A stretch of 64,000 nucleotides of DNA, taken from NCBI GenBank assembly GCA_036744635.1, contig DAIOHQ010000001.1:1-64000 (forward strand), read 5' to 3'. The stretch is from DAIOHQ01 sp036744635 (GTDB taxonomy: Bacteria; Planctomycetota; Phycisphaerae; Tepidisphaerales; Tepidisphaeraceae). Position numbers and translations under genes: made by a program. Below are positions 7,580 through 16,341 of this stretch, one piece after another. The notes below the pieces were generated by a model, which worked only from the letters and a program-made list of their open reading frames with translations, did no database searches and was not told the origin of the DNA. Position 1 is the first letter of the stretch, and every line of letters starts with the position of its first letter.

Positions 7580-9940
7580 ATGCGAATTCTGCACGTGATT
7601 GCATCTCTGGATCCGGCGGCCGGCGGCCCTCCGGCGGTGGCGACGCGGCTCGCGGCCGCACAGGCGGCGCTGGGACACGAAGTGAAGATCGCTTGCTTTG
7701 AATTCCCGGGTCGCCAAGCCGCCGTAGCCGCTTCATTGAGCGGGATTAAAGATTTCCACCGCGTGTCAGTTCATACCCTGCCAATCCAACGCGGGTTCCT
7801 GCTGCGCCGCGCGGCGTACAGCCGGCTTACCCAGTTGATCGGCTCGGCCCAGTTTGTGCACGTGCACGGCGTCTGGGAGCCCCTTCTCGCCTGGGCTGCT
7901 CGAGCGGCCGTCCGGCTGCACGTGCCCTACGCGGTGGCGCCGCACGGGATGCTGTACCCCTGGAGCCTTAACCAGAAGCGGCTGAAGAAGCGGCTGGCTT
8001 TGGCATTGGGATACCGGCGAATGCTGGAGAATTCCGCTTTCCTGCACGCTCTGAATCAAAGCGAGGAAGATGCCATTGCCGAATGCCGATTGAAGCCGCC
8101 GATCTGGGTGATCGCCAATGGAATATTCACCGAAGAGTTCGAAACTCTGCCGCCACCAGGCGAGTTTCGTCGCCAGTTTCCGGCGCTCGGAACCCACCCC
8201 TACATCCTGTTCCTCAGCCGGTTGCACCCCGGCAAAGGGCTAAACCTTCTCGCCCACGCTTTTTCCCTGCTGGCGCGGCGGAATGCCGACGCTCACCTTG
8301 TGATCGCCGGTCCGGATTTCGGCGCGGCGGGAGAGTTCCGGAAGATCATCGCGGACTTGGGAATTGCTGACCGCGTACATCTGGTGGGTGCGCTCTATGG
8401 CGCCGCCAAGCTCGCGAGCTTCGTCGATGCCACCTGCTTTTGCCTGCCGAGCGAGCACGAGACATTCAGCATGGCCATCGTAGAGTCCTTGGCGTGCGGC
8501 GTTCCCGCCGTGATCAGTGAGAGCTGCCACTTCGATGAGGTGCGGGACGTGGGAGCGGGCCTGGTCGTGCCGCGCACGCCCGAGGCGGTGGCCGAGGCAT
8601 TGACGCGACTCATGGAGGACGAAGCCGCGCGGCGCGAGATGGGCCGGCGTGGCAGGGAATTCGTTTTCGAGAACTATCGCTGGCCGAACATTGCCCGACA
8701 GACCATCGACGCATATGCCGGATGGGCGTGCCCGGCGCCGCCGGCAAGCGCGCAGAGACCCCTGCGGATTCTTCACGTTTTAGACCGCGTCGATCCTGCG
8801 GCCGGCGGGCCGCCGGCCGTGGCCTTTCGTCTCGCCGCGGCACAGGCGGCGCAAGGTCATGCGGTAACCATCCTCTCCTATCAGCCGCTCGCCCTCGCGG
8901 AGATGCAGGTGGAGATGCAGGGGATTCCTTCCATCGCCCTTGTCGGCCTCGAACTCCTGCCGCCGAAGGATCCGAAGGAGCACCTGTGGCCGCGGCAAGC
9001 ATCACAGCGGTTGCACCAGCTTCTGCCGGACGTGGACATCGTACACCTGCACGGTGTGTGGGAATCGTTGCTGCGCGTGGCGGCCAATCAAAGCCGGCGC
9101 CTGGGCAAACCCTACATCGTTACGCCGCACGGAATGCTCGAGCCTTGGGCGCTGAGCCGCAAATGGTTCAAAAAACAGATTGCACTACTGATTGCCTACG
9201 GGCGAATGATCGACGCCGCCGCCGCAATCCATTTCCTGAATTCGGTCGAGTTCGATATAGCATTACCATTGCGCCTGAGTGCGCCGGCCGTAATCATTCC
9301 CAATGGCGTGTTTCTGGAGGAGATGTCGCGCCCGCCTGAACCTGCTGACTTGCGCGCCAGCCACCCACGGCTGCCGGACAAGCCCTATATTCTCTTTCTC
9401 GGGCGGCTTCATTACAAGAAGGGATTGGACTTCCTGGCGGATGCCTTCAGCATCGTCGCGCGGGCATTGCCGGATGTCCAACTCGTGGTGGTCGGACCGG
9501 ATGATCGCGAACGGGCGCCCTTCGAGCAGCGGGTGCGGCATGCGCACCTGGCCGAGCGGGTCCACCTTCTCGGGCCGCTGTACGGCGCGGCGAAGTTGGC
9601 GGCCTATGCCGGAGCCGCCTGCTTCTGCCTTCCCAGCCGCCAGGAAGGCTTCAGCATGGCAATATTGGAGGCGATGGCGTGCGGCGTGCCGGTGGTCATC
9701 TCCGAAGCGTGCCACTTCCCGGAGGCAACGCGGGCCGGGGCGGGATATGTCGTTCCGCTGCACGTCTCCGCCATCGCTGACGCGCTGTTGGCCGTGCTGA
9801 AGGACCCGCAATCGAAGCAAAGAATGGGCCAGGCGGGCCGGCGGTTGGTGAGCACGCGTTTTACCTGGCCCGCCATCGCCCGCCAGCACATCGAAGCGTA
9901 TCAAGTAGCGCTCGAGCGGCAAGCGCAGCGAAGGCGATGA
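7580..9940 (+). CDS. Tandem GT4-GT4 glycosyltransferase (internal duplication)
   Basis: The 786-residue chain holds two complete GT4 enzymes in series. Copy one starts MRILHVIASLDPAAGGPPA and copy two, from about nucleotide 8761, LRILHVLDRVDPAAGGPPA. Each has its own HVHGVWE/HLHGVWE, APHGMLYPW/TPHGMLEPW, GKGLN/KKGLD and a C-terminal E-x7-E stretch (ETFSMAIVESLACG and EGFSMAILEAMACG). The halves are clear paralogues throughout, so a tandem duplication with loss of the intervening stop is the simplest origin. Such enzymes could add two successive sugars of a repeat unit. Start is ATG 7580; a longer frame to 7511 has no family similarity. Confidence 0.88.
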   Translation: MRILHVIASLDPAAGGPPAVATRLAAAQAALGHEVKIACFEFPGRQAAVAASLSGIKDFHRVSVHTLPIQRGFLLRRAAYSRLTQLIGSAQFVHVHGVWEPLLAWAARAAVRLHVPYAVAPHGMLYPWSLNQKRLKKRLALALGYRRMLENSAFLHALNQSEEDAIAECRLKPPIWVIANGIFTEEFETLPPPGEFRRQFPALGTHPYILFLSRLHPGKGLNLLAHAFSLLARRNADAHLVIAGPDFGAAGEFRKIIADLGIADRVHLVGALYGAAKLASFVDATCFCLPSEHETFSMAIVESLACGVPAVISESCHFDEVRDVGAGLVVPRTPEAVAEALTRLMEDEAARREMGRRGREFVFENYRWPNIARQTIDAYAGWACPAPPASAQRPLRILHVLDRVDPAAGGPPAVAFRLAAAQAAQGHAVTILSYQPLALAEMQVEMQGIPSIALVGLELLPPKDPKEHLWPRQASQRLHQLLPDVDIVHLHGVWESLLRVAANQSRRLGKPYIVTPHGMLEPWALSRKWFKKQIALLIAYGRMIDAAAAIHFLNSVEFDIALPLRLSAPAVIIPNGVFLEEMSRPPEPADLRASHPRLPDKPYILFLGRLHYKKGLDFLADAFSIVARALPDVQLVVVGPDDRERAPFEQRVRHAHLAERVHLLGPLYGAAKLAAYAGAACFCLPSRQEGFSMAILEAMACGVPVVISEACHFPEATRAGAGYVVPLHVSAIADALLAVLKDPQSKQRMGQAGRRLVSTRFTWPAIARQHIEAYQVALERQAQRRR

Positions 9941-9958
9941 TCTGGGGCGCGTCGGCGC

Positions 9959-10702
9959 TTAGGTTGTTGCACGCATCCCGAGCTGCGATGGGGTGTTGCC
10001 GTCGTTGGTGACATCCGTGGCCACCGCGATCACGCGTTCCGGCTGACGGTTGCAATCGCAGAAGACGCGCCCGCGCGTGAGAATCGTTCGAGCGCGGCCG
10101 TCGGGCAGGTTGATCGTGTGCTCGATTTCGAAATCCGTGCCTTCGGCAATGGCGCGGGTGATGGCGCGCTTGAGAAAATCCGGATCGTCCGGCTGGAAGT
10201 AACCCACGAAAACCTCGTAGGTCGTGGAAAACCGACCCGGCGCCCGCCCGAACAGGGCCTCCAGGCTGGGAGACCACCAAGCCTCGCCGGTGCGCAGGTT
10301 TTGGTCCCACACCCCCATCCGGGCCGCATCCAGAGCCAAAACCAGCCGCTGTTCGCTGCGCCGCGCCGCCGCTTCGGCTTTTTCGCGCGCCAGGAAAAGG
10401 CGGGCAATGATGATGCTGATGAGGACGAACAGCACCAGGCGGATCATGTCTTCAGCAGTGCCGACCTGGAAGGACCCGCCGGGAGGAATTGTCCAGGCCA
10501 TCATCAATGCGCCCAGGATGATGGCGACCAACGCCGGACGCCACCCGCCATACCAGGTGACAATCGCAACAACGCCCAGCAGCAGAACAAAAGCCCCCGA
10601 GCGCACCAGATTAGGCCACAGCAGCGTCGCCGAGAACGCCGCGGCGACCGCGGCGACGGCGAGGCCGTATTTCATCCAACCAGGGCGGGAAGCGGTAACC
10701 AT
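9959..10702 (-). CDS. DUF4118-PAS membrane sensor lacking a kinase domain
   Basis: The 247-residue protein has several membrane segments at its N-terminus (LAVAAVAAAFSATLLWP, FVLLLGVVAIVTWYGG, VLFVLISIIIARLFLA), matching the DUF4118 region of KdpD-like sensors. A PAS/PAC domain follows: LVLALDAARMGVWDQN, VFVGYFQPDDPDFLKRAI and the PAC end RVIAVATDVTNDG. It then stops; no HisKA or ATPase domain follows on this strand. It may be a sensor that works through a partner, or a kinase gene that lost its 3' half. ATG 10702 is chosen over an upstream frame to 10876, which is unconvincing. Confidence 0.75.
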   Translation of the reverse strand: MVTASRPGWMKYGLAVAAVAAAFSATLLWPNLVRSGAFVLLLGVVAIVTWYGGWRPALVAIILGALMMAWTIPPGGSFQVGTAEDMIRLVLFVLISIIIARLFLAREKAEAAARRSEQRLVLALDAARMGVWDQNLRTGEAWWSPSLEALFGRAPGRFSTTYEVFVGYFQPDDPDFLKRAITRAIAEGTDFEIEHTINLPDGRARTILTRGRVFCDCNRQPERVIAVATDVTNDGNTPSQLGMRATT

Positions 10703-10814
10703 CAAGGGAATTGTAGGCGCGCACCATGATTGCACAAGACTTGCCAGCAAGGCCTGTGTAGCGCTGGTTATCGCCCGCGGCATGGACTGCAGCACCGCAA
10801 TGCGATAATACACG

Positions 10815-11948
10815 ATGATGGATGTGCCAAAACGCTTTCCCGGCCACATCGGGATCTTACACGGTGTTGTCGCCAAATACCGCGCGCCGGTCTTCGATCA
10901 AATTGCCGAGCGCTGTGACAAGGGCGCCAGCGTTTGCGCGGGCAGACCCCTCGCAGAGGAAAATATCGTATCGGCGGAGAAGCTCGAGCGCGCGACATGG
11001 GTTGAAGCGCGGAATCGACAACTGCTTGGCGGCCCGGCAATCCTGTATTGGCAAAGCGGTGTTTTGAAGTGGCTGCGGGAATATCAGCCGGATGTTGTCA
11101 TCATGGAGACCAATCCGCGCTACCTCTCATCCTTCCTGGTACGAAGCTGGATGCACCATTGCAAGCGCCCGGTGATTGGCTGGGGGCTGGGCATCATGCC
11201 GTTGAGCAAGGGGATGCTGATCGCCCGAGGCTTTGGGCGGCGGCGGTTCCTGCGCTCGATGGATGCCTTGGTTTCCTACAGCTCCCTGGGAGCGCAGCAA
11301 TATCGCGAGTTGGGATTCCCGGCGGAGCGGGTTTTCACCGCGTTCAACGCGGTGACGCATCGGCCGCAGGATCCAGCGCCGATTCGCAGCGAACGCCAGA
11401 ATCAGCCGCCGGTCGTCCTGTTTGTAGGGCGGGTGACGGAGGCCAAGCGGCTGGACCTGCTCCTGCGCGCCTGCGCCAGGCTGCCGCGGGAACTGCAGCC
11501 GCAACTGCAAATCGTGGGGGAGGGGCCGGTGAGGCAAGAATTGCAGGAGATCGCAAGCACCGTCTATCCGCAGGCGAAATTTTTTGGCGCCGTGCATGGC
11601 GAGGAACTGAAGCAAATTTTCCGAGCGGCCGACTTGTTCGTGCTTCCGGGAATCGGCGGCTTGGCGATCCAGGAAGCGATGACCTATGGGCTGCCGGTGG
11701 TTGTCGCCGAAGCCGACGGCACCCAGGCAGACCTGGTGCGGCCGGCCAACGGCTGGAACCTGGTTCCAGGGGATCTCGATGCGCTGGTAACGACATTACG
11801 GGAAGCGCTGTCGGACCGGCAACGATTGCGCCAAATGGGGTTGGAATCGTACCGCATCGTGGCCGAGGAGGTGAATATTGAGGCGATGGTAGACGTCTTT
11901 ATCGCCGCGGCACGGCGCGTTATCGGGCTGGATCAGGCGGAAAAGTAA
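10815..11948 (+). CDS. Glycosyltransferase family 4
   Basis: A 377-residue GT4-type enzyme. The N-terminal half carries HIGILHGVVAKYRAPVF; the C-terminal half starts with VVLFVGRVTEAKRLDLLL, QLQIVGEGPVRQEL, and has a donor-site region VLPGIGGLAIQEAMTYGLP where the first Glu of E-x7-E is replaced by Gly. It lies alone on the plus strand and overlaps the convergent wecB gene by 16 nt. Role: one transfer step of the polysaccharide locus; acceptor unknown. Confidence 0.82.
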   Translation: MMDVPKRFPGHIGILHGVVAKYRAPVFDQIAERCDKGASVCAGRPLAEENIVSAEKLERATWVEARNRQLLGGPAILYWQSGVLKWLREYQPDVVIMETNPRYLSSFLVRSWMHHCKRPVIGWGLGIMPLSKGMLIARGFGRRRFLRSMDALVSYSSLGAQQYRELGFPAERVFTAFNAVTHRPQDPAPIRSERQNQPPVVLFVGRVTEAKRLDLLLRACARLPRELQPQLQIVGEGPVRQELQEIASTVYPQAKFFGAVHGEELKQIFRAADLFVLPGIGGLAIQEAMTYGLPVVVAEADGTQADLVRPANGWNLVPGDLDALVTTLREALSDRQRLRQMGLESYRIVAEEVNIEAMVDVFIAAARRVIGLDQAEK

Positions 11949-13072
11949 TGCCGGATTGCCCCGAGGATGCGCCCGGCGGCGTGGCCGTCGCCGTAGGGAT
12001 TTTTCGCTTCGGACATGCGGCGATATTCTTCGCGATCGGTCAGCAGCCGCGATACGTTCTCTATGATGGCCGTGGCGTGCGGGCCTACCAGCTTCACCGT
12101 CCCCGCGTCGATCCCCTCCGGCCGCTCGGTGGTGTCGCGCATCACCAGCACCGGCTTGCCCAGGGTGGGCGCCTCCTCCTGAATCCCGCCGGAATCGGTC
12201 AGCACCAGCGTGCAGCGCCGCATCAGCGCCACGAACTCGCGGTATTCCTGCGGCAGGATCAGCTTCACATTGTTCAACCCGCTCAAAGTTTCGTAGACCG
12301 GCTTCTGCACGTTCGGATTGAGATGAACGGGATAGATGAATGCGTGGTCGGCAAAGCGGCGGGCCAGGGTGCTGATGGCGCGGCAGATTTCATCGAAGCC
12401 GCCGCCAAAGTTTTCGCGGCGATGGCCGGTGATCAATACGTACGGCTTTCGCTCCCATCCGCTGCCCAGCACGCCGTTGATGCGCCCTTCGATCGCCGCG
12501 CGGGTGGCCGGCACATCCTGGCGCTGCACTTCCATGCGCAGGGCGTCGATCACGGTATTGCCGGTGACCACGATCCGTGCATCCGGCACGCCTTCGTGCA
12601 GGAGATTCTGGCGGCTCAATTCCGTGGGGGGGAAGTGGAGCGTGGCCACGACGCTGGCGATGCGGCGATTGGCCTCTTCGGGAAAGGGAGAAGCCAGATC
12701 GCCGGTACGCAGCCCGGCCTCGACATGCGCGAACGGAATGCGGCGGTAGAAGGAGGCCAGTGCGGAGATCAGGCTGGTGGTGGTGTCCCCCTGGGCCACC
12801 GCGAGGTCCGGCCGCAGGCGATCGAGCACCTCGTCGATCGCCGTCAGCAGCCGCGCTGACAGCGATGCCAGCGTCTGGTTCGGCTGCATCACCTGCAGGT
12901 CTGCATCCACCTTGATCTCGAACAGGTCGATCACCTGCTGCAGCATCTCGCGATGCTGGCCGGTGGAGATGACGATGGGTTGGAAGTCGCCGGACCTGGC
13001 GATGGCGTCGATGACCGGCGCCATTTTGATTGCCTCCGGCCGCGTTCCCATGAACAGTGCGATCTTCTTCAT
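11933..13072 (-). CDS. wecB: UDP-N-acetylglucosamine 2-epimerase (non-hydrolysing)
   Basis: The 379-residue product matches WecB in length and motifs: FMGTRPEAIKMAPVI at the N-terminus, AQGDTTTSL, HVEAGLRTGDL, EEANRRI, TGHRRENFGGGF and DSGGIQEEAP. It converts UDP-GlcNAc to UDP-ManNAc in the cytoplasm. The next gene downstream of it in the set, wecC, starts from 14314 and ends 9 nt before this start, so the order of transcription is wecC then wecB. Together they supply UDP-ManNAcA for the polysaccharide locus. Confidence 0.96.
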   Translation of the reverse strand: MKKIALFMGTRPEAIKMAPVIDAIARSGDFQPIVISTGQHREMLQQVIDLFEIKVDADLQVMQPNQTLASLSARLLTAIDEVLDRLRPDLAVAQGDTTTSLISALASFYRRIPFAHVEAGLRTGDLASPFPEEANRRIASVVATLHFPPTELSRQNLLHEGVPDARIVVTGNTVIDALRMEVQRQDVPATRAAIEGRINGVLGSGWERKPYVLITGHRRENFGGGFDEICRAISTLARRFADHAFIYPVHLNPNVQKPVYETLSGLNNVKLILPQEYREFVALMRRCTLVLTDSGGIQEEAPTLGKPVLVMRDTTERPEGIDAGTVKLVGPHATAIIENVSRLLTDREEYRRMSEAKNPYGDGHAAGRILGAIRHYFSA

Positions 13073-13081
13073 GGGAGGAGT

Positions 13082-14314
13082 CTAGCGGGCGGGCAACCCG
13101 GCCGCGCCCAGGCTGCCGGTGGTGTCGACGATAATTTTCTCGGCCAGCAGATTAGGAGGAATGCGTTTGAACGGCCTATGCCCAACCAGCACCAGCACGA
13201 TGTCGGCATCCTGCAATGCCTCTTCGATATTCATCAGCTTGAACTCCGGGTGGCTCTGCAGATTGGGCTCGACCACGCGCACCTGGCCGATTTTCGCCTG
13301 TATCAGCTCGTGGACGATCTCGACCGCCGGAGACTCGCGCAGGTCGTCGATGTCCGGCTTATAGGCCAGGCCAAGACAGGCGATGACCGGGCTTTTGAAG
13401 CGTTCTGCGTGCCTGCGCACGCGGTTGATCACCCAGTGCGGCTTGGCGTCGTTGACCTGCCGCGCGGTCTTGATCAGCTTCGTCACCGCCGGGGCCTTGT
13501 CGATCAGGAACCAGGGATCGACCGCGATGCAATGACCGCCCACGCCACAGCCGGGGTTGAGGATGTTGACGCGGGGATGGCGGTTGGCCAGCGCGATCAG
13601 CTCCCACACGTCCAGGCGCAGCTCGTCGGCCAGCATCGACAATTCATTGGCAAAGGCGATGTTGACGTCGCGATAGGCGTTCTCAACCAGCTTGACGGTT
13701 TCGGCGGTGCGGCAATGGGTAAGGTGCAGCTCGCCGGAGACAAAAGTGCGGTAAAAATCTGCGCACGCCTGGGTGGATGCTTCATCAATGCCGCCAATTA
13801 CCCGGTCATTTTCAACGACCTCGCGCAGAATCTTGCCGGGGAGCACGCGCTCGGGGGCGTGGGCGAACAGCACTTGCGGCGGCTTGAGGCCGGTCTGCTT
13901 TTCGACGATGGCGGCGATCTGCTCGGTGGTGCCGGGGGAGCTGGTGGATTCCAGAACCACGAGATTTCCCGCCTTGATGAACGGGCAGATGCGCTCTGCG
14001 GCGGAGAAGACGTAACTCAGGTCCGGCTGGTGTTCGCCCTTCACCGGGGTGGGGACGCAGATGATGAAAATGTCGGCTTCGATCGGCTCGGTGAACGCCT
14101 TGAGCTTCCCGGTCTGCACGGCGGCGCGCACGAGGATATCCAGGTCGGGCTCGATGACGTGGGCCCGCCCGGAGTTGATGACTTCCACCACCCGCGGATT
14201 GATTTCGCAGCCATGAACGTCATACCCGCGGGAGGCGAGCACGGCCGCCGTGGGCAGGCCGATGTATCCCAACCCCACCACGCAAATCCGCTTGTCTAAA
14301 GATTGCATAGGCAT
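13082..14314 (-). CDS. wecC: UDP-N-acetyl-D-mannosamine dehydrogenase
   Basis: A 410-residue nucleotide-sugar dehydrogenase. NAD-binding motif CVVGLGYIGLPTAAVLASRG at the N-terminus, central VLESTSSPGTTEQI, and the active-site cysteine in NPGCGVGGHCIAVDPWFL. The C-terminal domain has CLGLAYKPDIDDLRESPA. It oxidises UDP-ManNAc to UDP-ManNAcA. Two ATGs (14314 and 14308) are close together; a GTG at 14323 is also possible. Placement directly before wecB supports WecC over other members of the UDP-glucose dehydrogenase family. Confidence 0.94.
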   Translation of the reverse strand: MPMQSLDKRICVVGLGYIGLPTAAVLASRGYDVHGCEINPRVVEVINSGRAHVIEPDLDILVRAAVQTGKLKAFTEPIEADIFIICVPTPVKGEHQPDLSYVFSAAERICPFIKAGNLVVLESTSSPGTTEQIAAIVEKQTGLKPPQVLFAHAPERVLPGKILREVVENDRVIGGIDEASTQACADFYRTFVSGELHLTHCRTAETVKLVENAYRDVNIAFANELSMLADELRLDVWELIALANRHPRVNILNPGCGVGGHCIAVDPWFLIDKAPAVTKLIKTARQVNDAKPHWVINRVRRHAERFKSPVIACLGLAYKPDIDDLRESPAVEIVHELIQAKIGQVRVVEPNLQSHPEFKLMNIEEALQDADIVLVLVGHRPFKRIPPNLLAEKIIVDTTGSLGAAGLPAR

Positions 14315-14440
14315 GATACGCACCGCAGAAGCTAGACGTTCAATAGCAGAATCGGCTTGTCTGCAACGGCTCGTGAATGGATTTGCACGAGAACAATCCA
14401 GGCGGATTCAGCATGACGATGTTATGGGACGTTCCAGGAA

Positions 14441-15415
14441 TCAACGGTATCCGCTGCGGCGCTGCGATAGCCGCGCGCGCAGTTGAAGGTCGCTCCGATA
14501 GGCACCGCACTGCCTGTCAATGTCGCGTGTGCCGTCCAGTACGAACCTTCCCAGAGTCATGGCATCCCTACCGGCCAGCGGCAGCCGGTTCTTCCGCGCA
14601 TCCACGGTAATTCCCAACCGCAGCCCCGCCAGCAGCGCGCTGGCGATTACACTGTTCGAGTAGCGCCCATTGGGATAGGCGATGCTGACGGGAAGTCTCC
14701 CGGTCATTTCCAGCATCGCCTGCTGGCATTCCTGGATCTGGCCGAGCGCCGCCTCGGCCGAATAATTTGTGAGTATGGCGTGGTTGGCGGTGTGATTTCC
14801 CAAAGAAATGAGCCTGTGCTCCGACAGGGAGCGCAGCTCTCCGGGCGTCAGCGGTCGATCAATGTCGCCGCGCGGGATAAATGCCGAATCTCCGAAGCGA
14901 TCCCGCAAAATCTGCTCGACTTCCTCGGAAGTCTTCATCTTCAATTCGGTCATCTCCGCGGCCGCCTGCGCCCTGGAAACTCCCGCCGCCTGCATCTCCC
15001 GATGAAACACATCCCACCAGAAGCATTTCTGCTGCCGGACGTGATTGGTTGAGACGAAAATTGTTGTCGGCGCCTGGTATTTCTCCAGTGCCTCCAGCGC
15101 CAGCATATGGCTGAAGTAGCCGTCGTCGAAGGTGATCAGCACGTGGCGCTGCAGAGGATCAAGCCCCTCCAGGATGTCGCGCTCACAGACGAACCGATAG
15201 CCGTGGGCGGCGAAGTGGGCGACGAACCGGGTGAAGGCGTCAACCGTGATGCACTGCTGGGGATCGATGGCCTGTGTTGCAACCTCCTGGTCATTGCGAA
15301 ACAGCCCGTGAAACAGGAATGTCAGCAGCGCCGGTCGCTCTCCGGCGACCGCCAGGTGGGCGCGCGAAAGCGCTTGATCGAACCGGACTATGGCAGATCG
15401 CATCCAGCTTTGCAT
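14441..15415 (-). CDS. Polysaccharide deacetylase family protein (NodB-like)
   Basis: The 324-residue protein carries the NodB core: LITFDDGYFSHM (metal-binding Asp pair), ISLGNHTANHAIL (H-x3-H) and SIAYPNGRYS. An insertion of about 80 residues separates the first two motifs. There is no clear signal peptide, so it may act on cytoplasmic lipid-linked or nucleotide sugars or be exported another way. It probably N-deacetylates an N-acetyl sugar of the surface polysaccharide. It lies between wecC and a divergent methyltransferase. Confidence 0.82.
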   Translation of the reverse strand: MQSWMRSAIVRFDQALSRAHLAVAGERPALLTFLFHGLFRNDQEVATQAIDPQQCITVDAFTRFVAHFAAHGYRFVCERDILEGLDPLQRHVLITFDDGYFSHMLALEALEKYQAPTTIFVSTNHVRQQKCFWWDVFHREMQAAGVSRAQAAAEMTELKMKTSEEVEQILRDRFGDSAFIPRGDIDRPLTPGELRSLSEHRLISLGNHTANHAILTNYSAEAALGQIQECQQAMLEMTGRLPVSIAYPNGRYSNSVIASALLAGLRLGITVDARKNRLPLAGRDAMTLGRFVLDGTRDIDRQCGAYRSDLQLRARLSQRRSGYR

Positions 15416-15533
15416 AAGACACGATGCTCAAAGATGTTGCGTGCAGTCCCACGGATGCCTACGTTGAATCCGCAACCGTGTCTGCTTATATTCGACGCCG
15501 GCGCGGGTGTCGAGAGTTTTTCACTGGAGCCAC

Positions 15534-16328
15534 ATGCCGAAAATTGAGTGGACGACGGAGAAGACCGTGACGGTGGGCCCGCACACGATTGCCTGCGCGC
15601 CGGAGCTCGAGCTGCGCTTCGACGCTTCGGTGGGATGGAACGAAGTGCCGGGCATCCGCAAACAGCGGCCGCTGCGCCGCAACATCAAGCGGGTGCTCTG
15701 GCCATTGCTATGGGCTCGTGACTATTACCTGGTGAACGGCTTTGCCAAACGGCAACTCGGCCGGTGGATCAAGCAATATGTGCGACCGGAAACGACGTTT
15801 CTGGAGGTTGGATGCGGGCCGCTCAGCCTGCGCCGATTCCTGCCTCAGGGGCTGTGGTACAACGGACTGGACGTGGCTTTTTCCGAGTTTCAGTTGCTGC
15901 GCATTTCCGCCGTGGGACGTATCAACTTGTGCCTGGCGTCTGCCACGAACATCCCCGTCAAGTCAGACTCGGTCGACCTGATGGCCTGCAATGAAGTGCT
16001 CATGCATATTCGCCAGGTCGAGAGTGTGATCGATGAAGTGCGCCGCATTGCGTCCCCGGGCGGCAAGTTCCTGTGCAGCATCGCCAACGTCAGTTGCCAC
16101 AAGTACCAGAAGAAGGGAAAGAACACGGATTTTGTGCAGGACTGGACGTTCGAAGGATTCAAGCAACTCATGGCCAACCACGGCTTTCGCTGCCTCGATG
16201 CCCGCATGATGGGATGGTGGATGCCGCTGCCGCTATGGCTGACCAAGACTTCCTACCAGCTTCCGCTGGAGTCCAAAGAAGAGGCGCAGAACACGAACTT
16301 CATGTATGCGTTCGAGGTGCAAAAGTAG
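15534..16328 (+). CDS. SAM-dependent methyltransferase (class I)
   Basis: A 264-residue protein with SAM motif I FLEVGCGPLSLRRF, motif II-like GLDVAFSEF and VDLMACNEVLMHI, typical of UbiE/Methyltransf_11 enzymes. A C-terminal WTFEGFKQLMANHGF follows. Set in the glycan cluster, it probably methylates a sugar or a lipid-linked intermediate. ATG 15534 gives MPKIEWTTEK; the frame extends to 15507 without similarity. It is convergent with the GT4 gene ending at 16342, 13 bp apart. Confidence 0.82.
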   Translation: MPKIEWTTEKTVTVGPHTIACAPELELRFDASVGWNEVPGIRKQRPLRRNIKRVLWPLLWARDYYLVNGFAKRQLGRWIKQYVRPETTFLEVGCGPLSLRRFLPQGLWYNGLDVAFSEFQLLRISAVGRINLCLASATNIPVKSDSVDLMACNEVLMHIRQVESVIDEVRRIASPGGKFLCSIANVSCHKYQKKGKNTDFVQDWTFEGFKQLMANHGFRCLDARMMGWWMPLPLWLTKTSYQLPLESKEEAQNTNFMYAFEVQK

Positions 16329-16341
16329 CGGCGGAAGGCCT

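Noticed and set aside
12953..14299. Long plus-strand frame of 448 codons
   Set aside because: It is the antisense of wecC and part of wecB, has no motif, and arises from the GC-rich codon pattern of the real genes.
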